Origin: JAHJSY01 sp964557155
GTDB lineage: Bacteria > Patescibacteriota > Minisyncoccia > Minisyncoccales > GWA2-38-27
Assembly (NCBI GenBank): GCA_964557155.1
Contig: CAZKZC010000004.1
Span: 1 to 30,180 of the forward strand
Reading direction: 5' to 3'
Length of the DNA: 30,180 bases
Every line of letters begins with the position of its first letter. Position 1 is the stretch's first letter. The notes beneath the pieces were generated by a model that did no database searches, had not been told where the DNA came from, and worked only from the letters and a program-made list of their open reading frames with translations. The position numbers and the translations under genes are program-made. Below are positions 6,769 through 14,126 of this stretch, piece after piece.

Positions 6769-7755
6769 GCCCATTTTTTGGTGAACTTCAGACATGGTAG
6801 TATTGGCGATGTTTTGAGCTCTTTGAGCACCGAGTTTAAGAGTTTCGCGAACATATACTTTTCTTGATAAAAATTCATCTCTCTTTTTTCTAAATTCGCT
6901 TAATTCTTCTATTAATAATTCAGCTAGGGATTTCTTAAAATCAGCATAGCCTTTCTTTTCAAATTTCTTTTCTATTTCTTTTATTGTTTTTTCACTAAAC
7001 AAGCTATAAATAGTTAATAGATTAGAGATGCCTGGTTTTTTCTTTTCATCAAACTTTATTTTCTTCCCAGTGTCAGTTACGGCTGACATTATTTTTTTCT
7101 CAATACTTTTTGGATCTTCAAATAAAGAAATATAGCTTTGAGTTCCAAGTGATTTAGACATCTTTTTCTTCGGATCATTCAAAGACATAATTCTAGCTCC
7201 AGTTTTTGATAGAAGATCTTTTGGCTCAGGAAATACTTCGCCGAATTTATTGTTAAATCTTCTAGCGATAGTTCTTGTCAGCTCAATATGTTGAACTTGA
7301 TCTTTGCCAACAGGCACAGCTATTCCTTTGTATAGTAATATATCAGCTGCTTGGAGAACAGGGTAAGTTAGGAGACCAGCATTAATATCTTTTTTGAATT
7401 GTTTTGATTTTTCTTTGAATTGAGTCATTCTTTCTAGTTCTCCTAAAGGAGTAACAGTATTTAAAAGCCAACATAGCTCACTATGTTCTTTGATATGTGA
7501 TTGAACAAAGAAAATACTTTTTTGAGGATCAATGCCCAACGCTAGATAAGTAATAGCAGTTTCCAGTATGTTTTTCTGAAGTTCATCTTTATTGTAGGGA
7601 ATAGTGAGAGAATGAAGATCGGCGATAAAGAAAATACAATCTTCTTGTTTCTGAAGATCTAGCCATTGCTTGATAGCACCTAGATAATTTCCTATATGAA
7701 TTGATCCTGTTGGCTGAATGCCAGATACTATTCTCACCCCGTTAGAAATTTTCAT
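6760..7755 (-). CDS. trpS: tryptophanyl-tRNA synthetase
   Basis: This cytoplasmic class I synthetase charges tRNA-Trp. The 331 residues start with VRIVSGIQPTGSIHIGNYLG, containing the HIGH box as HIGN, continue with the typical TVTPLGELERMTQFKEK segment and the PVGKDQVQH motif, and contain an intact KKMSKS loop. Length matches the bacterial family. It lies 62 nt downstream of the RNase J gene in the same direction, separated by a hairpin (7764-7817), and probably depends on read-through or an unseen promoter. Its stop overlaps the convergent phosphohexomutase gene. Confidence 0.97.
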   Translation of the reverse strand: MKISNGVRIVSGIQPTGSIHIGNYLGAIKQWLDLQKQEDCIFFIADLHSLTIPYNKDELQKNILETAITYLALGIDPQKSIFFVQSHIKEHSELCWLLNTVTPLGELERMTQFKEKSKQFKKDINAGLLTYPVLQAADILLYKGIAVPVGKDQVQHIELTRTIARRFNNKFGEVFPEPKDLLSKTGARIMSLNDPKKKMSKSLGTQSYISLFEDPKSIEKKIMSAVTDTGKKIKFDEKKKPGISNLLTIYSLFSEKTIKEIEKKFEKKGYADFKKSLAELLIEELSEFRKKRDEFLSRKVYVRETLKLGAQRAQNIANTTMSEVHQKMGLK

Positions 7756-7763
7756 ATTTTTAT

Positions 7764-7817
7764 GCCCGTAGAAATATATTTCTTATTAGCTAAATTTAAA
7801 TATATTTCTAATGGGGC
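7764..7817. repeat. inverted repeat between RNase J and trpS
   Basis: GCCC plus TAGAAATATAT (7764-7779) pairs with ATATATTTCTA plus GGGC (7800-7817), around an AT-rich loop and small bulges. No clear U tract follows on the minus strand, so a processing or attenuation hairpin is as likely as a terminator. Confidence 0.55.
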
Positions 7818-9503
7818 TCATACTTCTATTAGAACAACTAATATTATTGGTCTTCTCTCTGTTTTTGAAAAAAGGAATTGGCCAACTTTGCTTTTTATGT
7901 CGTTTTTAACATTAACCCAGTTAACAGCTCCTCCATTTCCAGTGGCTTCATTGATAATTCTGACCACCTTTTTTCTGGTTTGAGCAAGTAATTCTTTGGA
8001 TTCCCTTAGATATATAAACCCTCTTGATATTATATCAGGAGAACCCTTAACCTGACCAGTCTTTTTATCCACAACAGTAACAACAACAAATATTCCATTG
8101 TCAGCTAATTTTTTGCGGTCGTTCAAAACTATCTCTCCGATATCTCCAATCCCAGAACCATCAACAAAGACATAATCAGTATTCACTTTCTTATCGGCGA
8201 TAGAAAGATTATCTTTATTAATGCTAATCACCGATCCATTATCTGGCACGACAACTTTATTTTCTGACATTCCTGCCTCGTAAGCTATTTTAGCCGCCTC
8301 TTTTAAGAAGAAATGATTAGCGTAAACAGGAATAAAGTAAGTCGGCTTTATTTCTTTAATGATCTTCTTAATATCTTCTCGATTGCTATGCCCTGAAATA
8401 TGAACATTCATAATTTCACTATGAATAACATTATCAGACAATCTATATATTTCATCTTTGAGACGCTGAACACTCCTTTCATTTCCGGGAACAACCGAAG
8501 AAGAGAAAACAACAGTATCCTTCTTTTTTATCTTAATAAATCGGTGATCATTGTTAACAATTCTTGATAGGGCGGCGTTTTCTTCTCCTTGAGCACCGGT
8601 AACTAAAATGATTACCTTATTGTCTGGGTGGTCATTAGCCCCGTCTATTGGTATTAAGGTTCCTGGTTTGGGGTTAACATAGCCCAAGTTTTTAGCCAAT
8701 TCCATGCCCATTTTTATAGAAAAACCATCTAAGGCAACTTTCTTGTTGTTTTTAGTAGCATATTCTATTATCTGTTTTATTCTTTCTATTTGGGATGAAA
8801 AAGTTGCAATAATAACTCTTCCCGGAGCCTCTTCAATAATCCTTCTTAAATTGTCAAACATTTCTTTTTCAGTAACAGGGGTCTTGGTGTTTGTTGACCC
8901 TAAGCTCTCAAGCATTAGAATGGTTGGTTTTGGAAGCTTGCCTAATTGAGCATAGTTTATCTTATTTTTTCCTAGTGGGTCATGCTCCATCATCCAGTCG
9001 CCGGGATGAATAACAGTTCCCGAAGGTGTTTCAAGAATAACGCCAACAGCATCCATTATGGCATGATCAACGGGAAAGAACTTAAGAGTGAAAGCACCAA
9101 GCTTTACGGTTTCTTCGACATTTTTTATATAAACACACTTAACTTTTTTAGTGCTTCCTTTAGCATAATCTTCCATACGAAATTTAACCATATCTAAAGT
9201 AAATGGTCTACCGATAATGGTTGGATTATGAAGTTTTTCCAAAAGTATTGGAGCAGCTCCTATATGATCCATATGACCATGAGAAAAAACAACACCTCTA
9301 ATTTGTTTTTCTTTGCCCTTGAGATACTCAACATTAGGAATAACATAATTAATTCCAGGCATATTTTCTTCGGGAAATTGAAGACCCATGTCTAAAATAA
9401 CAATATCTTTTCCATACTCAAAAACAGTCATGTTTCTACCGACTTCTTCACATCCTCCAAGAGGAATAATCTTTAATGTATCTAATTCTTTTTCTTTAAT
9501 CAT
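7818..9503 (-). CDS. rnj: ribonuclease J
   Basis: This metallo-beta-lactamase/beta-CASP nuclease, with 5'-3' exo- and endonuclease activity, acts in mRNA decay and rRNA maturation. The 561 residues begin with IIPLGGCEEVGRNM and contain metal motif HGHMDHIG (about 75-82; Met where Glu is usual in HGHEDH), FPVDHAIMDAVG, HPGDW and the beta-CASP motifs including SGHSNREDI. The C-terminal domain ends in KTERRPIILVVLIEV. The N-terminus lacks long extensions. The ATG has AAGGA upstream, so it is probably translated from a leadered or polycistronic message. A REP palindrome (9530-9571) separates it from the HAD gene. Confidence 0.95.
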   Translation of the reverse strand: MIKEKELDTLKIIPLGGCEEVGRNMTVFEYGKDIVILDMGLQFPEENMPGINYVIPNVEYLKGKEKQIRGVVFSHGHMDHIGAAPILLEKLHNPTIIGRPFTLDMVKFRMEDYAKGSTKKVKCVYIKNVEETVKLGAFTLKFFPVDHAIMDAVGVILETPSGTVIHPGDWMMEHDPLGKNKINYAQLGKLPKPTILMLESLGSTNTKTPVTEKEMFDNLRRIIEEAPGRVIIATFSSQIERIKQIIEYATKNNKKVALDGFSIKMGMELAKNLGYVNPKPGTLIPIDGANDHPDNKVIILVTGAQGEENAALSRIVNNDHRFIKIKKKDTVVFSSSVVPGNERSVQRLKDEIYRLSDNVIHSEIMNVHISGHSNREDIKKIIKEIKPTYFIPVYANHFFLKEAAKIAYEAGMSENKVVVPDNGSVISINKDNLSIADKKVNTDYVFVDGSGIGDIGEIVLNDRKKLADNGIFVVVTVVDKKTGQVKGSPDIISRGFIYLRESKELLAQTRKKVVRIINEATGNGGAVNWVNVKNDIKSKVGQFLFSKTERRPIILVVLIEV

Positions 9504-9529
9504 ATTTTTTATTTTCCTTAGTAGCGACT

Positions 9530-9571
9530 AAGTGACCGAGTCACTTTTAGCTAAAAGTGACTCGGTCACTT
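9530..9571. repeat. REP-like palindrome, copy 1
   Basis: A perfect 42-bp palindrome: AAGTGACCGAGTCACTT and its inverted copy, joined through TTAGCTAA. Each 17-nt arm is itself a hairpin (AAGTGAC, CGA, GTCACTT). It contains the stop codon and last two codons' bases of the HAD gene. Confidence 0.95.
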
Positions 9572-10195
9572 TCCTAATATTATTTGTTCTAGTTCTTCTA
9601 AGTTGTGGATTATGTAATCTGGATTAGCAGATCTTAATTTATCTTCTGTGTTAAAGCCCCATGTAACCCCAGCGGTTAAGGTGCCAGCTTTTTTCCCTGC
9701 TTCAATTTCGTGTTCCATGTCTCCAATAAAAATGGTTTCTTTGGGGTTGTAACTATTATCTCTAATCACTTTTTTAATTGATTCTGATTTGTCAAGAACT
9801 CCGATGATGATACTTTTGAACATGTCTTGCATCTCAAAGCGTTCCATTTCTTTTAACGCAGTAATTTTATGATCAGAGCTTATTATATTCATATTAATTC
9901 CAGAGTCTTTGAATTTAATTAAAGTCTCTTTGATATTCGGATAAGCATCGGATGGATATTGAAGGCTTAGCTTTTTATAAAGTCGCACATATGCTTCTTG
10001 TTCATCTTTAAGAGATAGGTTAGGCATATATTTATTGTAAAAGATCATATAGGGAAGAACAAATTCTTCTCTAAATTCCTCTACGGATATCTTTTCAGTT
10101 CCGAATTCAATAAACATAGCCATTGCTACATTATATACTAGTTCAAAGTTATCGTTTATAACCCCTGACCAATCAAATACAATATTTTTAATCAT
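9566..10195 (-). CDS. HAD-family hydrolase
   Basis: This is a cytoplasmic haloacid dehalogenase-fold enzyme of 209 residues with a helical cap (about 15-85). Motif I is VFDWSGVI: the nucleophile Asp is present, but the usual second Asp (DxD) is Ser. Motif II Ser is in NIISSDH, the motif III Lys probably in LDKSESIKK, and motif IV is FIGDMEHEIEAGKKAG. Similar substitutions of the second Asp occur in phosphonatase-like HAD enzymes (DWAG), so a simple phosphatase is not certain; the substrate is unknown. AAGGA precedes the ATG. The last Lys codon and stop (GGA AAG TGA) are formed by REP copy 1. Confidence 0.85.
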   Translation of the reverse strand: MIKNIVFDWSGVINDNFELVYNVAMAMFIEFGTEKISVEEFREEFVLPYMIFYNKYMPNLSLKDEQEAYVRLYKKLSLQYPSDAYPNIKETLIKFKDSGINMNIISSDHKITALKEMERFEMQDMFKSIIIGVLDKSESIKKVIRDNSYNPKETIFIGDMEHEIEAGKKAGTLTAGVTWGFNTEDKLRSANPDYIIHNLEELEQIILGK

Positions 10196-10210
10196 AATAG
10201 TTTTTCCTTA

Positions 10211-10254
10211 AAAGTGACTCGGTCACTTTTCTTCGAAAGTGACCGAGTCACTTT
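10211..10254. repeat. REP-like palindrome, copy 2 (inverted arm order)
   Basis: The arms are AAAGTGACTCGGTCACTTT (10211-10229) and AAAGTGACCGAGTCACTTT (10236-10254) with TCTTCG between them. Copies 1, 3 and 6 have CCGAG first and CTCGG second; here the order is reversed. It forms the C-terminus and stop of the RAYT gene. Confidence 0.95.
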
Positions 10255-10900
10255 CTAATAAATATTTTTTTAAGTCTTTTCTTTCTTGGCTTTCTCTAAT
10301 TACTCTCTTTGTGAAATCTTTAAAACTATCTCGACTACTAAATTGGGAAAGTATCATGTTTATATCTCCCATAATTTCAGAATTTTTTAAGCCTAAGAAG
10401 TATTGATAACTAGACCATTCGTAGGTCTCAGCATCAGAAGTTTTGTGAATTTCAATATTTCCATTTACATAGCCAGATAGCCATAATAAGTATTCATTGC
10501 TATTTATGTGAATTATTTTATAAGGGCCCTGGAAAATAGATCCTGATCGTTTATATTTTTTATTTAAATAACCCGTGCAACCAATTCCTGTTTTATGCAT
10601 GAATTGACTTATTCCACTATCTTTTAATTGTCTTAAGATGAGGTGATAATGATTAGGCGATAGGGAATAACTAATAATGTCAACCATTTTTTCTTTGTCC
10701 TCCAAGAAGGAGCCAAATCTTTCAAATCCTTGCGATTCAATTATTTTCTGTCGTACTCCATAAAGCGATTCATTGTTTAGGTCTCTTAGATCTCTTAAAA
10801 ATTTTAAATAATCATTGCGTTCTCGGAATAATTTAGACTCCCCAATGCATTTATTAAAAACGTGATAATATTCGTTATTTGCAAATTGAATTTTCCTCAT
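10223..10900 (-). CDS. REP-associated tyrosine transposase (RAYT, TnpA_REP)
   Basis: This Y1/HUH single-strand endonuclease is the type thought to mobilise REP palindromes. From ATG 10900 (MRKIQFANNEYYHVFNKC) it has 225 residues. It has the family opening YYHVFN, the HUH motif as NHYHLIL (His84, His86), GSIFQGPYK, a candidate catalytic Tyr144 in SGYVNGN and the family motif YEWSSYQYFLG. The usual Y-I-H-x-N-P is altered to YVNGNI. A GTG start at 10930 would lie in REP copy 3 and read MTRSLLKTK, which is less plausible. The last ten residues (ESDSVTFEEK) and the stop come from REP copy 2. The gene is thus bracketed by REP copies 2 and 3. All six related palindromes in this window are candidate substrates. 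Confidence 0.9.
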   Translation of the reverse strand: MRKIQFANNEYYHVFNKCIGESKLFRERNDYLKFLRDLRDLNNESLYGVRQKIIESQGFERFGSFLEDKEKMVDIISYSLSPNHYHLILRQLKDSGISQFMHKTGIGCTGYLNKKYKRSGSIFQGPYKIIHINSNEYLLWLSGYVNGNIEIHKTSDAETYEWSSYQYFLGLKNSEIMGDINMILSQFSSRDSFKDFTKRVIRESQERKDLKKYLLESDSVTFEEK

Positions 10901-10914
10901 AATCTTTGTCTTTA

Positions 10915-10958
10915 AAAGTGACCGAGTCACTTTAAGCCGAAAGTGACTCGGTCACTTT
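10915..10958. repeat. REP-like palindrome, copy 3
   Basis: Arms AAAGTGACCGAGTCACTTT (10915-10933) and its complement (10940-10958) with spacer AAGCCG. All 44 bp are identical to copy 6 (23810-23853). It lies between the cupin isomerase stop and the RAYT start; on the minus strand it is followed by TTTTAAAG and could also terminate transcription weakly. Confidence 0.95.
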
Positions 10959-10963
10959 TATCC

Positions 10964-11545
10964 TTATGTTGCTTTTAGGAATTCTAAATTTTCTGGAACT
11001 TCTTTTTTTGGTTCTTCAAATCTTAATTCTGGAACTTCTTTATAATTTTCATTTTTAATCCAACCGTCTGTTGTATAGAAGTAGCAGACCCCCCCCATTT
11101 TTTGGATAGGGGAATAGTCGCTCTTAGCTTCTATAGCCATCCAATTGGCCATTTTTAAATCTTGATTAGATGGATTAATTGTCACATGAGCATAATGGGA
11201 AGGGATTATAACAACATCGCCCTTTCTGGCTTTAACTGCATAAACATCTTCAATAATATCAGCTTTTTGTTTTTGCATAAAGTAAATAGCTTCGCCTTCT
11301 AAAACAGTATATATTTCTGGATAATTCCCAACATGTTCGTGCCCTTTTGTTTTAGTAAATTCTTTACCAAGCATTTGAGCAGGGATAATAGTAATATCAT
11401 ATTTTATCCCGTCTTTTTCGGTAAGTTGGCGATACATATAATATAGTTCAAGATTGCCAGCTGTTTCGGCCCATTGTTTGTCATAGAGAATATCCTTCAT
11501 GTCGTTTAAATAACGAACATCCGGAGTTTTGTTTTTTAATTCCAT
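10964..11545 (-). CDS. cupin-type glucose-6-phosphate isomerase (archaeal-type)
   Basis: This metal-dependent cupin isomerase (GPI, PF06560 type, as in Pyrococcus) interconverts glucose 6-phosphate and fructose 6-phosphate. From ATG 11545 it has 193 residues, the size of archaeal cPGI. The cupin metal site is visible: TKGHEHVGNYPEIY (His69, His71, Glu77) and a later His near 120 in PSHYAHV. YEXXGXG-type residues follow as YTVLEGEA. The start overlaps the end of the upstream peptide-binding gene by 10 nt (ATGGAATTAA), suggesting translational coupling; a start at 11569 is less likely. It is unrelated to the usual bacterial Pgi fold, so transfer or lineage-specific replacement is likely. Another sugar-phosphate cupin function cannot be fully excluded. 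Confidence 0.85.
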   Translation of the reverse strand: MELKNKTPDVRYLNDMKDILYDKQWAETAGNLELYYMYRQLTEKDGIKYDITIIPAQMLGKEFTKTKGHEHVGNYPEIYTVLEGEAIYFMQKQKADIIEDVYAVKARKGDVVIIPSHYAHVTINPSNQDLKMANWMAIEAKSDYSPIQKMGGVCYFYTTDGWIKNENYKEVPELRFEEPKKEVPENLEFLKAT

Positions 11546-13437
11546 ATTCTTTTTGTGTTTATAAACCAATCTTCAATGTCGATAAATCGTTTTGAAGGAT
11601 CAGTGATTTTCTTTACACTTACTCCCTTTAGATCTTTTGAGGTGGCATAAATAAAATCTGGGCTATAGAGGAATATAGCGGGCATATCTTTTATTAATAT
11701 ATTTTGGAAAGAGTTTAATTTGCTAGATCTTGTTTCTAAGTCAGAGGCCTTTCTATTTTCTTCTAAATATTTATCGGCTTTGCTGTTATCATATATGGCT
11801 AAATTTAAACCAGGATCTTTCTTTTGAGATGAATGCCAGAAAGGAAATGGATCTGGTATTGCTCCCAATACTTCTCCGAATAATAAAGCGTCATAATTCC
11901 TTGGTTTAATAAAATTCTTCTCTAGTTGAAGAAGTGAGTATTGTTGAATTTCTAATTCTATGCCGACTTGTTTCCATTGTTCCTTTAATATCTCAGAAAC
12001 CTTAGTCATTTGAAGTTGATCAACAGTTACCATGGTTATTTTTAATTCTGTTATTTCGTCTAGTTGCTCAAAACAAAATTCGTTTAATGCTGCTCTTGTG
12101 CCTTTGCCGACAAAACCAAGAGTATCAATGCCGTTTTTTTCTTGAAAATCTTTTACCAATTGTTCTGTTTCAGTTCCAAAATAGCCACTTGTTGTCCCTC
12201 CCAGACACTTTTGGAGCTCAGTTACTTCTGTTCCTTGAGACCCTTTTGTTAGTTGACTTTTAAATTCAAAGGCAGGTTTTTTACTAGTGATTTTTTCTCT
12301 TATGCCATCCCCATTGGTATCTTGGTATCCATTTTCATCTAAAATTTCTTTAGCTTTTTTAATATTAAATTCATAGATTGTTTCAGGTTCATCAAATCCA
12401 TATATTTCTGGCAAGATGGGGGAATCAACGGTTTTCTGATGGATTTCTTCTTTATTAGTAGCATAGTTTAAAGCCAATCTAACATTTTGATCTCCAAGCA
12501 CTTTTGATTGCTCTTGATTAAAGAAAACAGCAAAATATCTTGGCAAAGACATTAAGTGATTTTCCCAGTTTTCATCAATGGTTACCGCTGAACTTAAGGA
12601 TAAGGCCTGTATGTTTTTTTTCTTAGCTGCTCTGATTAATTCATCTTCGTCTTCAAAGAAAAGAAATTTAACTTCGGAAATGTTCGGTTTCTTACCATGA
12701 TAAAAAGAATTTTGCTCCAAAATAATGGATGTTACTTGATTAATTTTTTGCTTAACCTTTTTGATTTTAAATGGACCAGAGCCAACGGGTTCTAGGTTGT
12801 GTGGCTCAAAAGCAAATTCTTCAGCAGAAATACTTTGCCAGATATGTTGTGGTAATATGCCGAGAATGGAATTTTCTAAAAAGGCAGCGTATGGTCTTTT
12901 TAGGATAAATCTAATAGTTGAATCATTTACTTTTTCTGTCTCCACTCCTACCCAATTTGCTTGAATGGGGCTCTTAAAGTCAGGGTTTTGAATCGTATGG
13001 ATAGTAAATATTATGTCGTCAACAGTAATTGGTTCACCATCTTCCCATTTGAGATTTTCTTTCAAATTAAAAATATAGACCTTACCTTCATCTTCCATCT
13101 CAAAACTTTCAGCTAGGTTGGGGACAATATTTAAATTTTCGTCAAATTTCATTAATCCAGAAAAAACAAGTTGAGTCAAATCTCTGTCGGCGTCAGAATT
13201 AGCATAAATGGGATTAATGAATCTTGGTTGGCCAATAATTCCCTCCGTATAAGTGCCACCGGTTGTTGATATGGGTTTTGTGTTGCTGTAATAAAAATTA
13301 AGACAGATAGAAACAAATGAAAATAAGAATAAGACAAAAAGAGCAAGGAAAATAATCTTTTCTTTTCCGCTTAATATTTTGAAAAACTGAGCCCATTGTT
13401 TGCGATTAGGCCACTTGGATTTTTTTTCTTTGATCAT
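11536..13437 (-). CDS. oligopeptide-type solute-binding protein with inserted peptidoglycan-binding domain
   Basis: This is an extracellular SBP_bac_5-type peptide-binding protein. From ATG 13437 (MIKEKKSKWPNRK) it has 633 residues: a cytoplasmic basic segment, one membrane helix (about 27-48, no clear lipobox), then the binding fold (RFINPIYANSDADRDLTQLVFSGLM, NLAESFEMEDEGKVYIFNLKENLKWEDG, PVGSGPFKI). A separate domain interrupts it at about 395-455: LTKGSQGTEVTELQKCLG, YFGTETEQLVKDFQEKNGI, GFVGKGTRAALNEFC. This is the PG_binding_1 pattern. The fold then resumes to the C-terminus. A DTNGDG loop precedes the insert and may bind calcium. No permease or ATPase genes are adjacent, so it may act as a wall-tethered receptor; that is inference. 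It lies 5 nt after secG. Confidence 0.87.
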   Translation of the reverse strand: MIKEKKSKWPNRKQWAQFFKILSGKEKIIFLALFVLFLFSFVSICLNFYYSNTKPISTTGGTYTEGIIGQPRFINPIYANSDADRDLTQLVFSGLMKFDENLNIVPNLAESFEMEDEGKVYIFNLKENLKWEDGEPITVDDIIFTIHTIQNPDFKSPIQANWVGVETEKVNDSTIRFILKRPYAAFLENSILGILPQHIWQSISAEEFAFEPHNLEPVGSGPFKIKKVKQKINQVTSIILEQNSFYHGKKPNISEVKFLFFEDEDELIRAAKKKNIQALSLSSAVTIDENWENHLMSLPRYFAVFFNQEQSKVLGDQNVRLALNYATNKEEIHQKTVDSPILPEIYGFDEPETIYEFNIKKAKEILDENGYQDTNGDGIREKITSKKPAFEFKSQLTKGSQGTEVTELQKCLGGTTSGYFGTETEQLVKDFQEKNGIDTLGFVGKGTRAALNEFCFEQLDEITELKITMVTVDQLQMTKVSEILKEQWKQVGIELEIQQYSLLQLEKNFIKPRNYDALLFGEVLGAIPDPFPFWHSSQKKDPGLNLAIYDNSKADKYLEENRKASDLETRSSKLNSFQNILIKDMPAIFLYSPDFIYATSKDLKGVSVKKITDPSKRFIDIEDWFINTKRIWN

Positions 13438-13442
13438 TAGGA

Positions 13443-13667
13443 TTAAATGATAAGTCTTAGTACTGCTAGAGCAAGAAATATAGTTCCTAGAACTATGGTT
13501 GCCCAAAGCAGTTTCTTTTGAATACCTCTTCTAGTAGAATAAAAGCCTCCTCCTCCACTATCACCCCCGCCGAAAGAAGAACCTAGAGCAGTTCCTCTTT
13601 GTTGAAGCATAATGAAGATAATTAATAAGATAGCAATTACCGATTGAAGAATTGATAAAATTGTCAT
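13443..13667 (-). CDS. secG: preprotein translocase subunit SecG
   Basis: SecG is the small membrane subunit of the SecYEG channel and assists SecA-driven export. The 74 residues have two membrane helices (about 3-21 and 50-73) joined by a Gly-rich loop with the family pattern MLQQRGTALGSSFGGG and the following RRGIQKKLLW. Length and topology match the family. It lies 3 nt after the holin-like gene and 5 nt before the peptide-binding protein, so all are probably one transcript. Confidence 0.93.
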   Translation of the reverse strand: MTILSILQSVIAILLIIFIMLQQRGTALGSSFGGGDSGGGGFYSTRRGIQKKLLWATIVLGTIFLALAVLRLII

Positions 13668-13670
13668 AAT

Positions 13671-14024
13671 TTATTTTTTACCTTGTAATCCGAAGAATGA
13701 ATTTAAGATCCAAACTATTAAAGTTGTCCAGAATAGAGGAATCAAACCAATAATTTCTAATTCTCTAGGGAATATAATTTCAATAAGCCAGATAATAGCC
13801 AAATTTATTACTAAACTGGACAGGCCTAAAGTTAATATCATAATAGGGAACGATATCGCTTTTAGCAATGGTTTGATATAGAAATTAATTATCCCTAAAA
13901 CAACACCAATTATTAAAAGGGAGAAGTAAGTTCCATAAAATTCTACTCCCGGAACTATCTTAGCTGCGACAAAAATACCTAAAGCCCCAGAAATAATATG
14001 AAAGAGTAATTTTGCGGCATTCAT
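13671..14024 (-). CDS. phage-holin family IV-like membrane protein
   Basis: This 117-residue protein has four predicted membrane helices and the pattern of the Phage_holin_4_2 / YvlD family (PF04020): GALGIFVAAKIVPGVEF, LLIIGVVLGIINFYIKPLLKAISFPIMILTLGL, and an Asn-rich helix LVINLAIIWLIE. The family is widespread on bacterial chromosomes and its role is not established; nothing here points to a prophage. The start at 14024 is chosen because TTGACA, 17 nt, TAACAT lies immediately upstream with 7 nt to the ATG, implying a leaderless message. A start at 14060 would lie in the -35 box. It is the first gene of the secG unit. Confidence 0.88.
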   Translation of the reverse strand: MNAAKLLFHIISGALGIFVAAKIVPGVEFYGTYFSLLIIGVVLGIINFYIKPLLKAISFPIMILTLGLSSLVINLAIIWLIEIIFPRELEIIGLIPLFWTTLIVWILNSFFGLQGKK

Positions 14025-14031
14025 TACTATT

Positions 14032-14060
14032 ATGTTATCAAAAGCATTTGAATCTGTCAA
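14032..14060 (-). promoter_or_regulatory. promoter of the holin-secG operon
   Basis: TTGACA (14060-14055), exactly 17 nt, TAACAT (14037-14032), then 7 nt to the ATG at 14024. This is the best -35/-10 pair in the window and places the transcript start at or next to the start codon. Confidence 0.8.
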
Positions 14061-14077
14061 TATCTAAAGAGTTATAC

Positions 14078-14106
14078 TTGATTTTGTTTTGATAATTTTG
14101 TATAAT
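14078..14106 (+). promoter_or_regulatory. promoter of uvrA
   Basis: TTGATT (14078-14083), 17 nt, TATAAT (14101-14106). The ATG is at 14127, giving a leader of about 14 nt without a convincing Shine-Dalgarno sequence. Confidence 0.7.
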
Positions 14107-14126
14107 GGAAGACCTGCCTATGTTTT

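Noticed and set aside
7762..7983. Plus-strand frame of 73 codons opposite the RNase J 3' end
   Set aside because: It lies over a hairpin and antisense to a conserved gene, with no ribosome site; a shadow frame.
10901..10930. GTG start of the RAYT gene giving MTRSLLKTKI
   Set aside because: This would translate REP copy 3; the ATG at 10900 gives the usual family N-terminus.
13438..13506. Upstream extension of the peptide-binding protein (MGNHSSRNY...)
   Set aside because: It overlaps the secG 3' end out of frame and would put polar sequence before the basic/membrane anchor; the ATG at 13437 lies 5 nt after the secG stop.
13671..14024. Prophage remnant suggested by the holin-like protein
   Set aside because: No other phage genes nearby; this family is common as a chromosomal membrane protein beside housekeeping genes.
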